The position numbers and the translations under genes were made by a program. Source: Lepas anatifera (lineage: Eukaryota; Arthropoda; Thecostraca; Lepadidae). From it: a DNA stretch of 64,000 bases. The notes beneath the pieces are model-generated. The model was given only the letters and a program-made list of their open reading frames with translations, ran no database searches and was not told the DNA's origin. The first letter of the stretch is position 1. Each line of letters opens with the position of its first letter. Positions 43,958-56,453 of this stretch are shown piece after piece. The stretch covers positions 62,001 through 126,000 of the forward strand of contig JAOTON010002201.1 of NCBI GenBank assembly GCA_034440635.1. Direction: 5' to 3'.

Positions 43958-46600
43958 TGTATAGTGAAAATTAACCCTTCCCCGCCTGAGAGTCTGGTTG
44001 GACCCTCCCCCTCGGTGTTTTATGAATTATTCCGAGTCGATTTTAGTGGCATTCGCGTCGCTTCGGATGGCTCTTAGACGATTAATTCGACAAATTCAAA
44101 CCAAAATGAAATAGAGTTCGGTGGATGGGAATTAAAAGAACCCGGGCGGCGCCCTGTTAATATTAGATTGCCATTCACTCCCCTAAAATTTTCTGGACGT
44201 TCCAAGAGAATGTTTTCTTCGTCTGTTTTCTTCATCCAATACAAGCAAAGCACCTTCGGAAAGACCTGCTTTGGAGCCATTCGAACTGAGTCTTAGGTTA
44301 TTCAAAGTTATGAAGTATACCTATGCTAAGTCAAGTTAGGTTCATTCTCAGCTTGCATTATGCGTCTATGAAAAATGTAAAAAATGTGTATAGAGTTGAA
44401 TTTAAAGGGCTTCAGAAATTTTAAATTCTTAACATTGTTTATCTCACCACGATTGCCAAAAATCAGCGTATGCAGGGGAGCATTATTTTTCCAAATGCAC
44501 CAAATGCTAAAAAACGGGACACTTGAAACTATTTTTTTCGACAGTCGGGTGTAATGTCTCCATTGAATAGTGCTTGGGTAACCTGCGGCCACATTTTATA
44601 AGATAGAAAAAAGGTATTGGACACACATTTTGGAATGTTTAAGCCGTACAGTTCACTACTGTATTTACTCATAATTATGGAATTTAATATACCATTCAAA
44701 GGACTTTATCAATCACCACCAGGTCCATGTTTACATTCCACTGGCCACAGATGGTACTTTATTCCAACGAAATTGCTGCTGCCGAGAGAACGTGCTCATC
44801 GCTCCGGGATGTTCTCAGAATCGGCAGGTCTCTCAACTCCATCTATTTCGAGATAAGCAGCGAATGAAGCTTATTGCTGGAACGATATGTTATTTCAGTA
44901 ATGGTTATGGAAGGGCTCTGAATGGAAAGTAATTCGCAGAAGTGGAACGTATTGGACACGGGTCTATTTATAGAGTGGGAGATTCAGGGCACTGCCTGGA
45001 GCAAAAATGAATATGATTAAGCCGTTGTTAAGTTCTTTATAAATAGATGCGTAAAATCCACCACTCGCATTAGGATGAATTCGGATTCCACGTTTTTTCA
45101 CCCCTTCTTGCCTTGTGTTTACTGGTCTCTACGATCTCAGTACCCATACGTGCTTGGGTTAGGCCATCTTGTTTGTGTGTATTAATATTCTGGAACTAAA
45201 TTTTGCAAGTAACTTTCATGCAAATCGGTGGACTGTGGAAGCTGAAAATGGAGAGATTTGCAGTATGTGTCCGACCATTGATATAAGCCAGAATGTTCAC
45301 CTTCGACTTAGAATGGTCTATTTTAAATACTGTCTCTGAGAGGTGCGCGATTTATTTTTATGAAGACTTGCAAAACGTCAATGACTTAAACTTTGAGACT
45401 ACGAAAAATAGCACGAGATGGTGAGGCTGTTGACCCACAGGTCCCAACAAAACGAAAATTTCATAAAGCAGGCATTGTGTTTCCAGATATGTATGCAACT
45501 GCACCTTCTGAGTTTTGAGGTCGAAAGTCGGCAGCGTGAAATTAGTTGTTCAAAGTATTTTTAATCCTGTATCAGTGTGTGGAATTGAGTCAATATGCCA
45601 TCTATCCGAAGCAAAATCACTTGGGATTGGAGATCTATAGTGATTGGAGATTGCACAACACTCTGAATTCTTTATCTGGTTCCATTTACCCTTCTTCATC
45701 TGGTGCACCTTTGTTGGACCAAAACAGTTCCAGTGGAGCACGTCGGGAGGTCTGCATGGAAAAGTTTTTTTTTCCATAGCCTATCAGGTCTTACCTATGA
45801 AGCTTTTTGGCTCCATCTATAGATGAAATTATAGCTCTGTTCAGAAATGTACACGCTTAGCACTCTCCCTCCTCGCCAGTGTAGTTGGTGGGGGAATGTT
45901 ATGGCATAGCCGTCAGAGGCATGATGTGTTATTTCTTAAGCTGAAACTTAAAAAAACCATCTCCTCGGTCTCAGCTTATGTTTACAGTTAACTAGCCCGG
46001 AGTAGCTGTCAGAAATGTCAGGCTCTACGAGTTCCAAGCAGCGTGTTTGCCACTTCGTGACTGGATACAGCTTCACGGAAGGCTCGTCGCCGTCGTTATA
46101 CCTGCCCCTCCGGATGTCACCGCAACAACAGCCCAGTTGTCTCATCAAGCCCACACACGCTACGCCCTGCATATTTGATGTGAGTGCTCAAGCGATTCGC
46201 GTTGCACAGCCTCTTCCATATCGAGCAAACGGCGGTGTGCTTTTTCACGGAGCGTGACAGTCGTGGGTAGCACGAGGTCGGCCGCAGCTCACTCTGTGGT
46301 CTGCTTTATTGGAGCTCTGCACTTACGAGACAGACAGCCGATCCAGATATGGACGGCCGTCGAGCCCGACACCGCCATTACAACACACCGCCGCGCCCTT
46401 TATGGTGATCCATTTGCGGAGGCCAGGAACGACAACGTGATACACGGACTTCAACTCACTCCATCCCCGCTTGCTCGGCATCGCCTTCCAGACGGTGTTG
46501 GGTAATCTGCTGCCAGCGATCTCCAGACGGCGTCTGGTAATATACGGTGCTGGTCTTTGTGCGACGGCTGGAACCCATTAGTGGTGCTTCAAGTGTTGAC
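43958..46600. other. Gene-free stretch
   Basis: A TTAACCCTTCCCCGCC segment at 43,971 resembles the end of the TTAA element at 19,675. Otherwise AT-rich DNA to about 46,000, then a GC-richer part to 46,600 with short frames on both strands and no recognised domain. Confidence 0.4.
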
Positions 46601-46623
46601 GAATGGATTCTGCCGAACTGTGA

Positions 46624-46745
46624 CGGTGGCGTGACGTCACAGGTCAGGTCAGCCTGGTGTGACGACGGTGTGGTGACGTCACAGGTCAGGTCAGCCTGGT
46701 GTGACGACGGTGTGGTGACGTCACAGGTCAGGTCAGCCTGGTGTG
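46624..46745. repeat. 42-bp tandem repeat with TGACGTCA and AGGTCA
   Basis: Three near-identical 42-bp units, each with TGACGTCACAGGTCAGGTCA: a palindromic CRE-like core followed by two abutting AGGTCA half-sites. As 42 is a multiple of three, one frame on each strand repeats in phase (VTSQVRSAWCDDGV on plus), which explains the short open frames here. Confidence 0.85.
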
Positions 46746-47068
46746 ACTGCCGAGCGCGACGAAAGGTTAGGAGTCTCCAGGACGTGATATGGGAGTTGTG
46801 AACGCAATTCACACTGTATCAGAACCCCTGTGCTGGGAAACATTTTTAGTTCTAAGCGGTTTGGATAAAGTGAGGTTGAAGCATTAGGGTCGATGTAATT
46901 ACTTCACCACTTCAAGCGATCTGTTCTTGCCACTAAGCAGGACATTAATACCAGAGATGGGCTCCGCTACCAAATTGTTTAAGCTGCTACTGCTATTTCC
47001 GCTACCTTGGCTAGCTGAGACCTTTTCCACTACCAGCGCTATAAAAAAATCAGGAAACTGCTGCCCGC

Positions 47069-47509
47069 TTCTTTGCTAGTCCGCTTTCGCTATGTTTTGT
47101 TAGAAAGCCCTATTAAAGCGCTGCTCAAAAATAGTTTTATCAGAAGTCTTCGACGACGAAGTAAGTATTGCTTTTGTAAACAAATTACAAACAAAACCAC
47201 TGTCTATAGGCATATTACCGAAAAAGTAACAGTTTTATTGTAAGATATGCAAACAAAATCACACAACAAAACACTCACTCGATCAATCTTCTTTGCTAGT
47301 CCGCTTTCGCTATGTTTTGTTAGAAAGCCCTATTAAAGCGCTACTCAAAAATAGTTTTATCAGAAGTCGTTGACGACGAAGTAAGTATTGCCTTTGTAAA
47401 CAAATTACAAACAAAACCACTGTCTATAGGCATATTACCGAAAAAGTAACAGTTTTATTGTAAGATATGCAAACAAAATCACACAACAAAAACACTCACT
47501 CGATCAATC
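47069..47509. repeat. 220-bp tandem duplication
   Basis: Copies 47,069-47,288 and 47,289-47,509 differ at only a few bases. They lie in a larger AT-rich segment (46,945-47,720) that begins AGAGATGGGCTCCGCTACC and has several CCGCTACC/GGTAGCGG words at both sides, possibly a diverged DNA transposon. Confidence 0.85.
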
Positions 47510-47719
47510 TCCTTTTATTTTTCTGATGGAGGAAAACATTTTTATTAATTTTCATTTATTTTTAGGGGAGGAGTAATTGTCCCCTTAACACGCTGTCGGT
47601 ATTGGTAGGGGATTTGACATATTTTCGCTACCTTTTGTTTGTAGAAACCGTTACAGCTACTCCGCTACCATCTGGAGAGTTTACAAGTAGCGAACATAAG
47701 TAGCGGACTGCTACATTTG

Positions 47720-50700
47720 TTCATTATCAAGGGCGCAACTTTGAAAATGGAATGGGGTATGCAAATTAGTGATGGGCCACCTTGGTTCTGAAAAATATTA
47801 TATATTGTATTTGAAATGCACCTGCATTCTCAAAAGTATACAAAGACTCTTCCCCGCTGATTATTATACAAGCCTCATTAACCTTCGGGAGCGTGTCAGC
47901 CCCTCACATGTGCTGTATGCGACTTTGTGTAGACGTACTATTTGGAATCCCGATGGTAACAGGGTAACACATCGCGGGCCGCTACACACTAGCGCCGGCT
48001 TAAACATATTAAGCCGCAGCCAACTCGCGAGGGCACGCCTCCCGTAGCCCGGATCGTTTAAGTGCGGATGAGCTCTCTGCCCGAGAGGGAGGTGCCACAA
48101 AAGAAGACCCACGAGATGGCTCTCAGGAATTCAGGACCAATCTACGCCCGCGCCGCTCCGCTTCGTTCGCCGGTGGCCGCCTCTCGGCCGCGCGTGCAGC
48201 AGCGGCTTCGGGGCCAAATGGATTGATCATTTCACACTGAGCTGCTCTTGACCCAAAACTAGTGTCGACCCAAAGGTGGCTCGTCCGAATCTCTGGAGGC
48301 AAAAATTCGCTGCTGCGCTCGCGTTGCTGTATAATATTATACCTAGATATGCGGTGATAGGTACATATAAAAAGCAGTGGCGGAGGCAGCATCAGGATTT
48401 CAGGGAGTGGAGGGGTGAGATAAAATGTTCAATACCCACGGTTCTTTTCCCAGTAATGTCATAGGATAAGTGTTTGAATTTCTCATTTTAGGGGGGCAGT
48501 GCATTTCACCCCGTGAAATCAAAGAAATGCAAATATACTTCTAACCTGGAACATATAGAGGTATGCATTTCCGATATATTTTACGAACATAAAAATAAGT
48601 TGATTTCTCAGGCTCTGGGTTCTTTTTTTGGCCATGATATCAATTTCTACCTATGTCTGATTCAGAGAAAAGAACATGCCTCTCCGAATTCTGGGTGGGA
48701 ACTTGAGGCCCACTCTGTGTCTAGTAGAACATTTATTGCCACGCACCCGTGTTGCCACGACTATTTTGCATACTTAAATACAGACAGACAGTATTTTTTC
48801 TCATGTTGGATAAAATTTGGTACCTACAATAATGAGAGGTTTAGACCACCGGGAAAGAAAGAGGGAAACGTACCTTTTACAATTGAACCAATGACAGCGA
48901 CCGGGCGGAAAAATATGCTAGCTTCGCCAGCTCAGTTGACGCCGTTTCTGAACCTCGAACAAGTTTTAATGCTGTCGTCGTCATGGTGATTTCATATCCT
49001 TTCAAAGAACATTGACATAATTTGTTTTGCTTCAGGTTGATGAGGGCAGAATCGGAGCGGCATGGCTAGGTGCATACGGCTGTAGATCTGGTAGCGCATA
49101 AAATACCGCTAGCTTGAGATCAATTGCTCTGCCGCATTTTCAGTTTTTTTTACTCGTACAGCGAAGTCGTTCGCCTTGTCTCCCGATATTCAAGCTTTTA
49201 CTAACCGACCTCTTTTTCTTTTTCCTATAGTGCACAAAACATAAATATGTATGCTGTTCTGTCTAGTTTTGCAGCACCACTCGCTTTTTTGTCAATCAGA
49301 AACATCGCCCGAGGGGACATGCGGACACACCTTTGGATCAAGTTTTTTTGGTAAGAATAAAAAGATCCCATGTGGGCCCGTCCACTTGTAACAAACAATA
49401 CATACTTAAGTCTATACTCTAAGAGTTCTTCCGCCTTTCGTTGATTTGATATCCACTTCCTCCTTTTTGCCAATTCGTTTACAGACAAAAACTTATTAAG
49501 TGCCTAACTAGTGTGGAAACTATGAAAGCTGTTCTTCTGCAGGAGATACAGAGTAAGTTCTGCGTTGCAGCTGTTATTTCTAGTGTCGATGGCAGGTGCA
49601 GCACTCTCACGAGATCATATCGGACCCGGCGGCGACTGCGTCGTCAGGCCCCACGTGACTTATTACACGTGCCTGCACTGGCTTGCAACGCCAGCCAAGC
49701 ACTATTGCGGAAAATCATTTCACCATTCTCAGACAGCTTGATTGCAGACGGTACGTCTAGTATGACGGCCGGGGCAGACACGATATCCCATTGTTCACAA
49801 CTGTAGTCCGGAGCTGTCGCGGACACGCGAAGACGGACGGCACAGACTGCGGAAACACAGGCGGTGGCTAGTTCGATTGTATAACGTTACAAATGTCTAC
49901 AGTTATCGGCTGGCCACGGAGCGGCGCAGGAAAGAAGGCCGCCCGGGCTCCCTACCCGATGGTCCACCGCGACAGAGCGTCGTTTTTGTTGTAGGCCCAG
50001 TTTTATGACCGTCATCATTTAGACCTTCCGCGGTATCCCACACCCAGCGGCACCACGAAAAATGCACAGGGTTGGGAACCCTCCGGCCCAGATGAATCTA
50101 CCTGCGGACAAAAAGGTGTGTTATGGGCCACCAAACTTTCAGGTAGATTTAGAGGTCGTTCGCTTCGGTTTCGTGCGGCTGGACCCGGCGGCATGGTGAA
50201 AGGGGTGCCGAATCCACCGGTTTCCCCTTCTGAATGCACGCGACGTCCCTGAACCAAACCCAGTAAAGACGTCCCGCGCACCTACCCGCCTACTGCAGTG
50301 TTCGCCGATTGTGCAGGCGTGCTGAACCGCAGTGGAGACGAAAGATAAATCGATGTCCGTCCAAGAAATGGTGCGATGAGGCGAGGCAACGCCCCGGCCT
50401 AGCCGGGCGCACGGCTGCCCCCGCGATTCCGCCAAACGCCCATGGATGACAGAACATGTCTCCGGAAGAGCAGAACGCCGACGGACGGAAGTAATTTGCA
50501 CGGAATGCCTAATGTTTCGCTCTGAACGAATATGGTCTGAGCAATGTGAGCAGTTGTAAATCAACGTCCATGTGCTTTATGGCCCCCTAGGCGCCGTATT
50601 GCAAATAGCTGAGAAGTAATTTGCATGCCTATTTGTTACGCATACCTTCCCTCAGGAGCGTTGTCAACATGGGGTCATGACACAAGATGGGCTTGCTAGA

Positions 50701-51545
50701 CCTCCCATGAGGACAATTGATATAAATGTAGGGTTATTTCGTTGATGGGAATAAGTGTTATTAATTGCTTGATATTGCTGAAGTTAACCTTCTTTGAATC
50801 ATGAACAGGAAGTTCGTAAATCTAGAGAAAACGCTGTCCTCTGATATAATGTTTTGCGAATGCTTCCTTTTTCCAGCTGAAGAAGACTACAGCTGAAAAA
50901 GATAACCAGGGACGATAAAAAGACCCCTCTTTTCCATACCACGCGTGGCGGTTATGTAGTGGGTATGAGCCCTAGGCAGACAATGAGTTTCTGCCGTGAC
51001 TTTCTGCCGTGACGACATACATTTCCTGAAGAGTATTTTCTCCATGCCCCGCACACTGATAGCGTCTTCAGCCGTAATGCTGGAATGGAAATGCCATTTT
51101 CCAGATCCTGCAGAAGTATCTGCGGCAAGGGCGCACCAGTTGTAACGATACCTGATGCATCAGCGCCCACCCCGGTCAGATCCCAAAGTTTTCCATTCCC
51201 ATAAGACGGCATCGACTAAATCTACTCACACTTGGTCCAACATGAAGCCCCTTCTTTATGGGATTTCTCGGTGAATTCAGTTCATCTTTAATCACACAGT
51301 GTGATTTTGACTTTTCTTCTTTATGTCGCGGGGCGGCGTATTGAACGCTGGAGAAGTGAGGTCCCGGCTGTGTTCAAACATCTGGACGACACTCCAAGTA
51401 CCCTGTTGGGACTCGACGCATCGGTAACGGGACGCTATTGGCCGTTCCACATTCAGACCAGCTTTCTGAATGATCTGGTAGACAAAGTCAGTGTTAAATT
51501 TGCCCCATGTTACATTTGACCCCAGTGTCTTTTCTCAGAATCCCC
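47720..51545. other. Gene-free stretch
   Basis: No gene recognised. CAGTGGCGGAGGCAGC at 48,375 looks like a hAT-type MITE end without a partner. A 158-codon plus-strand frame at 48,513-48,989 has no domain and ordinary AT-rich composition. GC-richer parts lie at 48,000-48,240 and 49,600-50,560. Confidence 0.4.
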
Positions 51546-52519
51546 TTAAAACGCACCCCGCTGGCGGGCGAAATTCGCCCCTCCCCTGGTTTTGCCCAGA
51601 TGACACAAAAACGAAGAAATGCAGAACAACAAAACTTACAGTACCTTATCCCTGATCAATTTTACGCATCTGACCAAATTTTTAGATCAGGTCATGTCAG
51701 GTCAAGGAGCTATCCAATGGGTCAAGCGACCCGACCTCAAAAGCCAAAATCACGAGTTTGAAGCGGCGCCTAAGGAACATCTGCCACCCGATCAGTTTGA
51801 AACTTTCACAATATGATAAAGTTATTAGGGTCTACAAATCTGCTATCTCGGAATTTTGATATTGTTGACCTAAGGTGGGGTCAATTTTTTGGTGACTAAG
51901 TCTATGGTGAAAAATTGAAAGGGCTCGTTTTCAGTAAATACTGGATACATAAGGCTGAAAATCCTCACATCGTGTATTCTTACCACTATCTTGTCCATAA
52001 AGTCGAGTTCTTGACCACCTGACCTCTCAAAGGTCATGTCAGGTCACAGGAGCATACAGTAATTGTTTTGCCAATAAGTTCTTACTGAATTGAGATAAAG
52101 CTCTTATTTTGCTTGCATTGTCACGGGGAGTCGATTGATATGCAGCATGAACATACCAGGTTTCTCTGTGACCCTGACCTAGCTCGAGGTCAGGTAATTC
52201 TCACAATGTGATCTAGCAAGGTAATGTTATACATCATTCGATTTGCCACGATGAGATCCAGTCTGTCCAGCACCGCGCCACGGGTCGCATGTGCTCCGGG
52301 CTCTCCAGTCACCGCCACAGCCGGTCACCTTAGTCCTACCTGGTGTGTATAGTGGGTGCTAACAGTGTGAGGATTGATTGAGAAGCTTACGTGATACGAA
52401 CGGGGAGGTGCATTTGGAGTGATTAAACCGGTGTTAATGGAGTTTTGAGGATTTCTGAGGTGAGTGCTGAAAGTGCTAAAGACGAATATCAGTGTCAGTG
52501 ACGCTCTCAATAACTATCA

Positions 52520-53272
52520 GTGATGGCTACCTCTCAGAGCATCAGACCTGTTGAGTTACTGGTTGGTGCTTTTATTATGATGCATGCCATGCATGCTGTT
52601 CTGCGCGTCGCACATCCTGCTCCACCACCGTGGCCTCGGCGGTCAGCTGTCCGGGTGACTCTGGGACCCATCAATCGCCCCGGGCTACTGCGTCCGCCGG
52701 TGCCTGCTGTACCTGGAGATCGAGAGAGAAGTGGCGGAGGGGGCGCGGCTCGGCGCAGGGGTCGGCGCGGCGGAGTCAACTGGAGCCGACATGGTGACTT
52801 ACGACACGAACGCCTGATCATCGGCCACCTTAATATTCAGTCACTGAAACCCAAACTGCCGGAGCTCAGAAACGCCATCAACGGTGCTTACGGATTTGAC
52901 ATTCTTTCTCTGTGCGAAACGTGGCTATCACCGAATGTGCCAGATAGACTGCTAACCGTTGATGGTTACAAGCTGTTTCGCCGTGACCGCCCGGCTGAGC
53001 TTAATTTACCTAGAAGTAAAGGAGGAGTGGGGATCCTTGTCCGTGATAATCTCGACAGTGAACTTTTAAAAACGCCGGTGACAGGTATTTCTGGCTCGAA
53101 TATGGAGATTATCTGGGTTATAGTCCGTTTAGATAAACACCAGTCAGTCCTGGTTGCGTCTGCGTATCGAGTGCCTCACAATAATGTGCAACAAATTGTT
53201 CTGACCTCGATGATCTGGAATCCCAAATCCAGTACATGCTCGCCCGCTTTCCCCGGTCAACCATGGTGTTGA
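52520..53272 (+). pseudogene. LINE-C N-terminus and endonuclease, part 1
   Basis: From the ATG the first about 95 residues are Pro/Arg-rich (PAPPPWPRR, GGGGAARRRGRRGG) and may bind RNA. The APE-type endonuclease follows: LIIGHLNIQSLKPKL (Asn), LSLCETWLS (Glu), LFRRDR, GGVGILV, VLVASAYRVP. After QQIVLTS the frame shifts; the protein continues in the next frame from 53,236. Confidence 0.85.
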
Positions 53273-54036
53273 CAGGTGACTTCAATCGTTGCCTTTTAAA
53301 AGCAAAACGTGATGGCAATAGTGATATACGAACATTACTGTCTTCATACAATATTGAAGTTACCAATAGTGTGTGTGCTACGTACCGACCAGCCGCCAGT
53401 CTATTAAACCTCATAGCTACAAACCGACCTGACCTTGTCAAACGTGCAGGTGTCACGAGATGTCACTTTGGTGGGCCGCACGATTTTAGCCGTATTATTT
53501 TAGCACGCGAAACACATGTTAGCACCAGCCGTGTTTTAAATGTACGTAGGCGCGCCATCAACAAAGTTGACTCATCTGCTTTTAACCAGCAACTTTACAT
53601 CACTGACTGGTCACCTGTTTACTATTCTGTGACGCCAACTGACAAGTGGAACTCTTTTTGTTCCGTGTTTATCCCTCGACTTGATCAAGTTGCACCTCTA
53701 AGACCTACCCGCGCACGAGAGCCCAATGCACCATGTGTGTCCGCAGAAACACAGTGCTTGATGCGACAGCGACGTGCCGCCCTCAGTAGAAGTGACCGCC
53801 CAGAGTATATACGCTTGAAACGCCTCTGCCGCTCTGCCATCCGCAGCGATTGTATGACTGTGTACACCAGGGAGATTAGCCAGGGACGGCGAGGTGGCTT
53901 GTGGCGAGTGCTTCAGCCGGTAATAGGGCGTAAACAGCAGCAGTGCGCGGTACCGAACATTACAGCTGACGCACTGAATGACTACTATGTATCGATCGGG
54001 CCAACTACAGCGGCCAGTGTCCCACCAGCTACTTGA
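53236..54036 (+). pseudogene. LINE-C endonuclease part 2 and linker
   Basis: It continues with TMVLTGDFNRCLL (DFN), LLNLIATNRPDLV and CHFGGPHDFSRIIL in place of the usual SDH. A basic linker to the RT follows (MRQRRAALSRSDRPEYIRLK, LWRVLQPVIGRK). It stops at 54,034; the next segment is in another frame. Confidence 0.85.
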
Positions 54037-54148
54037 GCGGTGCCTACGCTTTTACCGCGAGTGATGACCTGTTCTTATCGCGTTCAACCCATCGATATGC
54101 AAACACTTTGTATCACTTTGGCTACAATGCGTCCTTCTAAGTCCACTG

Positions 54149-54935
54149 GTGTTGATAGAGTCAGCATCTTCATGCTTCAAATTTTTCTTTGGGATTGGCT
54201 TTCCACTACTTGACATTATTAACGCTTCGCTGATAAATGGATCTGTTCCAAGGGAATGGAAACATGCGCTGGTGACTCCTATCCCAAAAGGCAAGGTAAC
54301 TGCTGGGCCATCTGATACTCGGCCAATATCAATTCTTCCGGCCATTTCTAAATTGATTGAACGTGTTGTTCAAAAACAACTCACTCATTACCTGGAGGAA
54401 AACAAATTACTGTCCGAAGCACAACACGGCTATAGAAAACACCATTCGACCGAAACTGCTTTACATGTGATCACTGACGCAGCTCTTCAAGCTATGCAAA
54501 AATGTGAAATTTCAATCCTTGTACTATTGGATCTCTCGAAATGTTTTGATGTCGTACCTCATTCAAAATTACTCCAAAAGCTCGAACTTTACGGTATAGA
54601 GACAGACTGGTTCCGCAGTTACCTTGAGGGTCACACCCAGCAGGTACAGATGGGGGGCATAAAATCAAAAACACGGGAGAATAATATGGGGATTTTTCAG
54701 GGAGGATCATTATCTTGTCTGTTGTACATGCTGTATGCTAATGACCTGAGTCTGTGTATCGGCAGCGATGTCACGGTCGTGCAATACGCTGACGACACAC
54801 AGATTCTTGTCAGCGGCCGGAAACAAGATTTCCAGCAGATAGTAACCCGCATTGAGGCCGCACTGGGCTCCATGCATCAGTGGTTTTGCCACAACGCCGT
54901 TGTGGCAAAACCGGGCATGAAGCTCAACGCCGGGC
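54149..54935 (+). pseudogene. LINE-C reverse transcriptase palm
   Basis: RT motifs in order: REWKHALVTPIPKGK and RPISILPAISKLIERV, AQHGYRKHHSTETAL, LLDLSKCFDVVPHSKLL (motif A), GIFQGGSLSCLLYMLYANDL (motif B, altered from GVPQGS..GPLLF) and VVQYADDTQILV (motif C, YADD intact). The frame derails in a local inverted and direct duplication at 54,886-54,950. Confidence 0.9.
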
Positions 54936-55572
54936 ATGAAGCTCAACGCTCAGAAAACGAAAATGTTAGTGCTTGGTACTCCGGCTATGCTGCGTGACAT
55001 GCCCTCTGTTACGATAAATTTTTGCGGTTCTACCATACCTGACTCCAGAGTGGTTCAAAACCTGGGACTTAACATGGACAGGCATCTCAATTATCAATCA
55101 CACATTGATGTTATGTCGCGCAAATGCACTGGAATTTTGTTAGCCCTCAGCCATGCGAGACACGTTATACCGCGAGCCGCTCTCAAGGCTATTGTTGAAG
55201 CTCTTGTATTGTCAATTGTGCGGTACTGTTTGTCCGTATATGGTTCGTGCGGAAAAGTTCAAATCCATCGTGTCCAAAAAATTGTCAACTTCGCAACACG
55301 TGTTGTGACTGGCCGTAGGAGATATGATCACATTTCGGATGCTTTTAACCAGCTTGGCTGGCTCACTGCTGAGCAGCTTACCCACTACCATACTGTAACC
55401 GCTGTGAACAGAGTTATAACAACGGGACTGCCGGCATACATCCGGCAGTCAATTGGACCGCGAGTGAGTGAAGTGCACAACCATAACACGCGGAGGGCTA
55501 ATACCCTGTCTCTCCCGCCGATACGGTCAGAGGCTGGCCGCCGACGTTTGTGCTACAGGGGCGTATCGATGA
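54936..55572 (+). pseudogene. LINE-C RT thumb and C-terminus
   Basis: MKLNAQKTKMLVLGT resumes the RT. It is followed by VVQNLGLNMDRHLNYQSHID, NFATRVVTGRRRYDHIS and LGWLTAEQLTHYHTVTAVNR, the thumb and C-terminal region typical of CR1/L2-type elements. The frame is cut at ATGATTAAC by the TTAA MITE and resumes in phase at 56,365. Confidence 0.88.
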
Positions 55573-55576
55573 TTAA

Positions 55577-56360
55577 CACGCGCATTGACGGGGTCTGAGC
55601 CACTTCGATTGACGGGGGCGGGTACCGCCCCTAAGATCTCGAGAACCACGGTAGGTAGCGAAAACGGTAAACGGCGTTGGGCTGCCCATCCACTTTCCAT
55701 CGAAAACATTTGAACCATTTTTTGTCAGGTCACATTTAAGGTCACGAGAGGTCAAAACATGCCCGCCATAGGGATAACATGTAAATTCAGTTTTTCGGGT
55801 ATTACATCTGAACAAGTAAAGATAGAGCAAAACGACTTGAACTTATGAATCCTCTTAGCAAGCCGAATCGAATGATATATAATTTGACCTTGCTAGGTCA
55901 AATCAGGATTTGACCTGACCTGAGGTCAGGTCAGGGTCAAATTATATAAAATGCATATCATTAGAACCGCAAAGCCCAGGCAAGTCTAATGCAGCTAAAA
56001 TAAATGTCTATCACCATCCGTTACTGAGTTATTCCGTAAAAACCATTTTTCCATGTATTTCCAATGGAGATGTCATGCCTCGTACCTGACCTTGGGTCAT
56101 CGATATCAAAATACCGGAACATATGTTAGAGAACTCGGTGGGGCCATTATGTGATATGGTTTCAATCGGTTAAGTTCACCCTGCTCCGACTTATGCTATC
56201 TTAAACTTTTTTGAGATCGGGTCCTTGACCTGTACTGGTGACCTGACCTGGATGCTACCTTAAAATTTTCGAAGCTGTAAAATGATGAGGGAAAAGGTAT
56301 ACAGTGGCGGCGTCGCGCCGCTTTTTTCTATCTCCGAAAACCCGAGGGGGGGTCCCGTTG
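55577..56360. mobile_element. 784-bp TTAA MITE inside LINE-C
   Basis: TTAA at 55,573-55,576 and 56,361-56,364. The left end is CACGCGCATTGACGGGG, as in the element at 34,094. The right end is a diverged form (CAACGGGACCCCCCC read inward). The interior has the family's AGGTCA words, for example GATTTGACCTGACCTGAGG near 55,910 and GACCTGTACTGGTGACCTG near 56,228. No coding capacity. Confidence 0.85.
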
Positions 56361-56364
56361 TTAA

Positions 56365-56453
56365 CAATATGGGGTTACAGCCCGGAGTACCTGACTTGAG
56401 ACACCAGCTGAGAGCGACGCTAATCAGACGCAGAGAAGGACGTGTGATTGAGT
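56365..56453 (+). pseudogene. LINE-C ORF, last codons
   Basis: AATATGGGGTTACAG... continues LINE-C in phase after removal of the MITE and one TTAA: residues NMGLQPGVPDLRHQLRATLI, ending in a basic tail and TAG. Confidence 0.75.

Noticed and set aside
46254..46812. Short coding exons near the 42-bp repeat
   Set aside because: Frames on both strands are open because the 42-bp unit is a multiple of three and stop-free; no family is recognised.
48513..48989. 158-codon plus-strand frame
   Set aside because: No recognisable domain, AT-rich composition like its surroundings and no promoter or splice context; could be chance.
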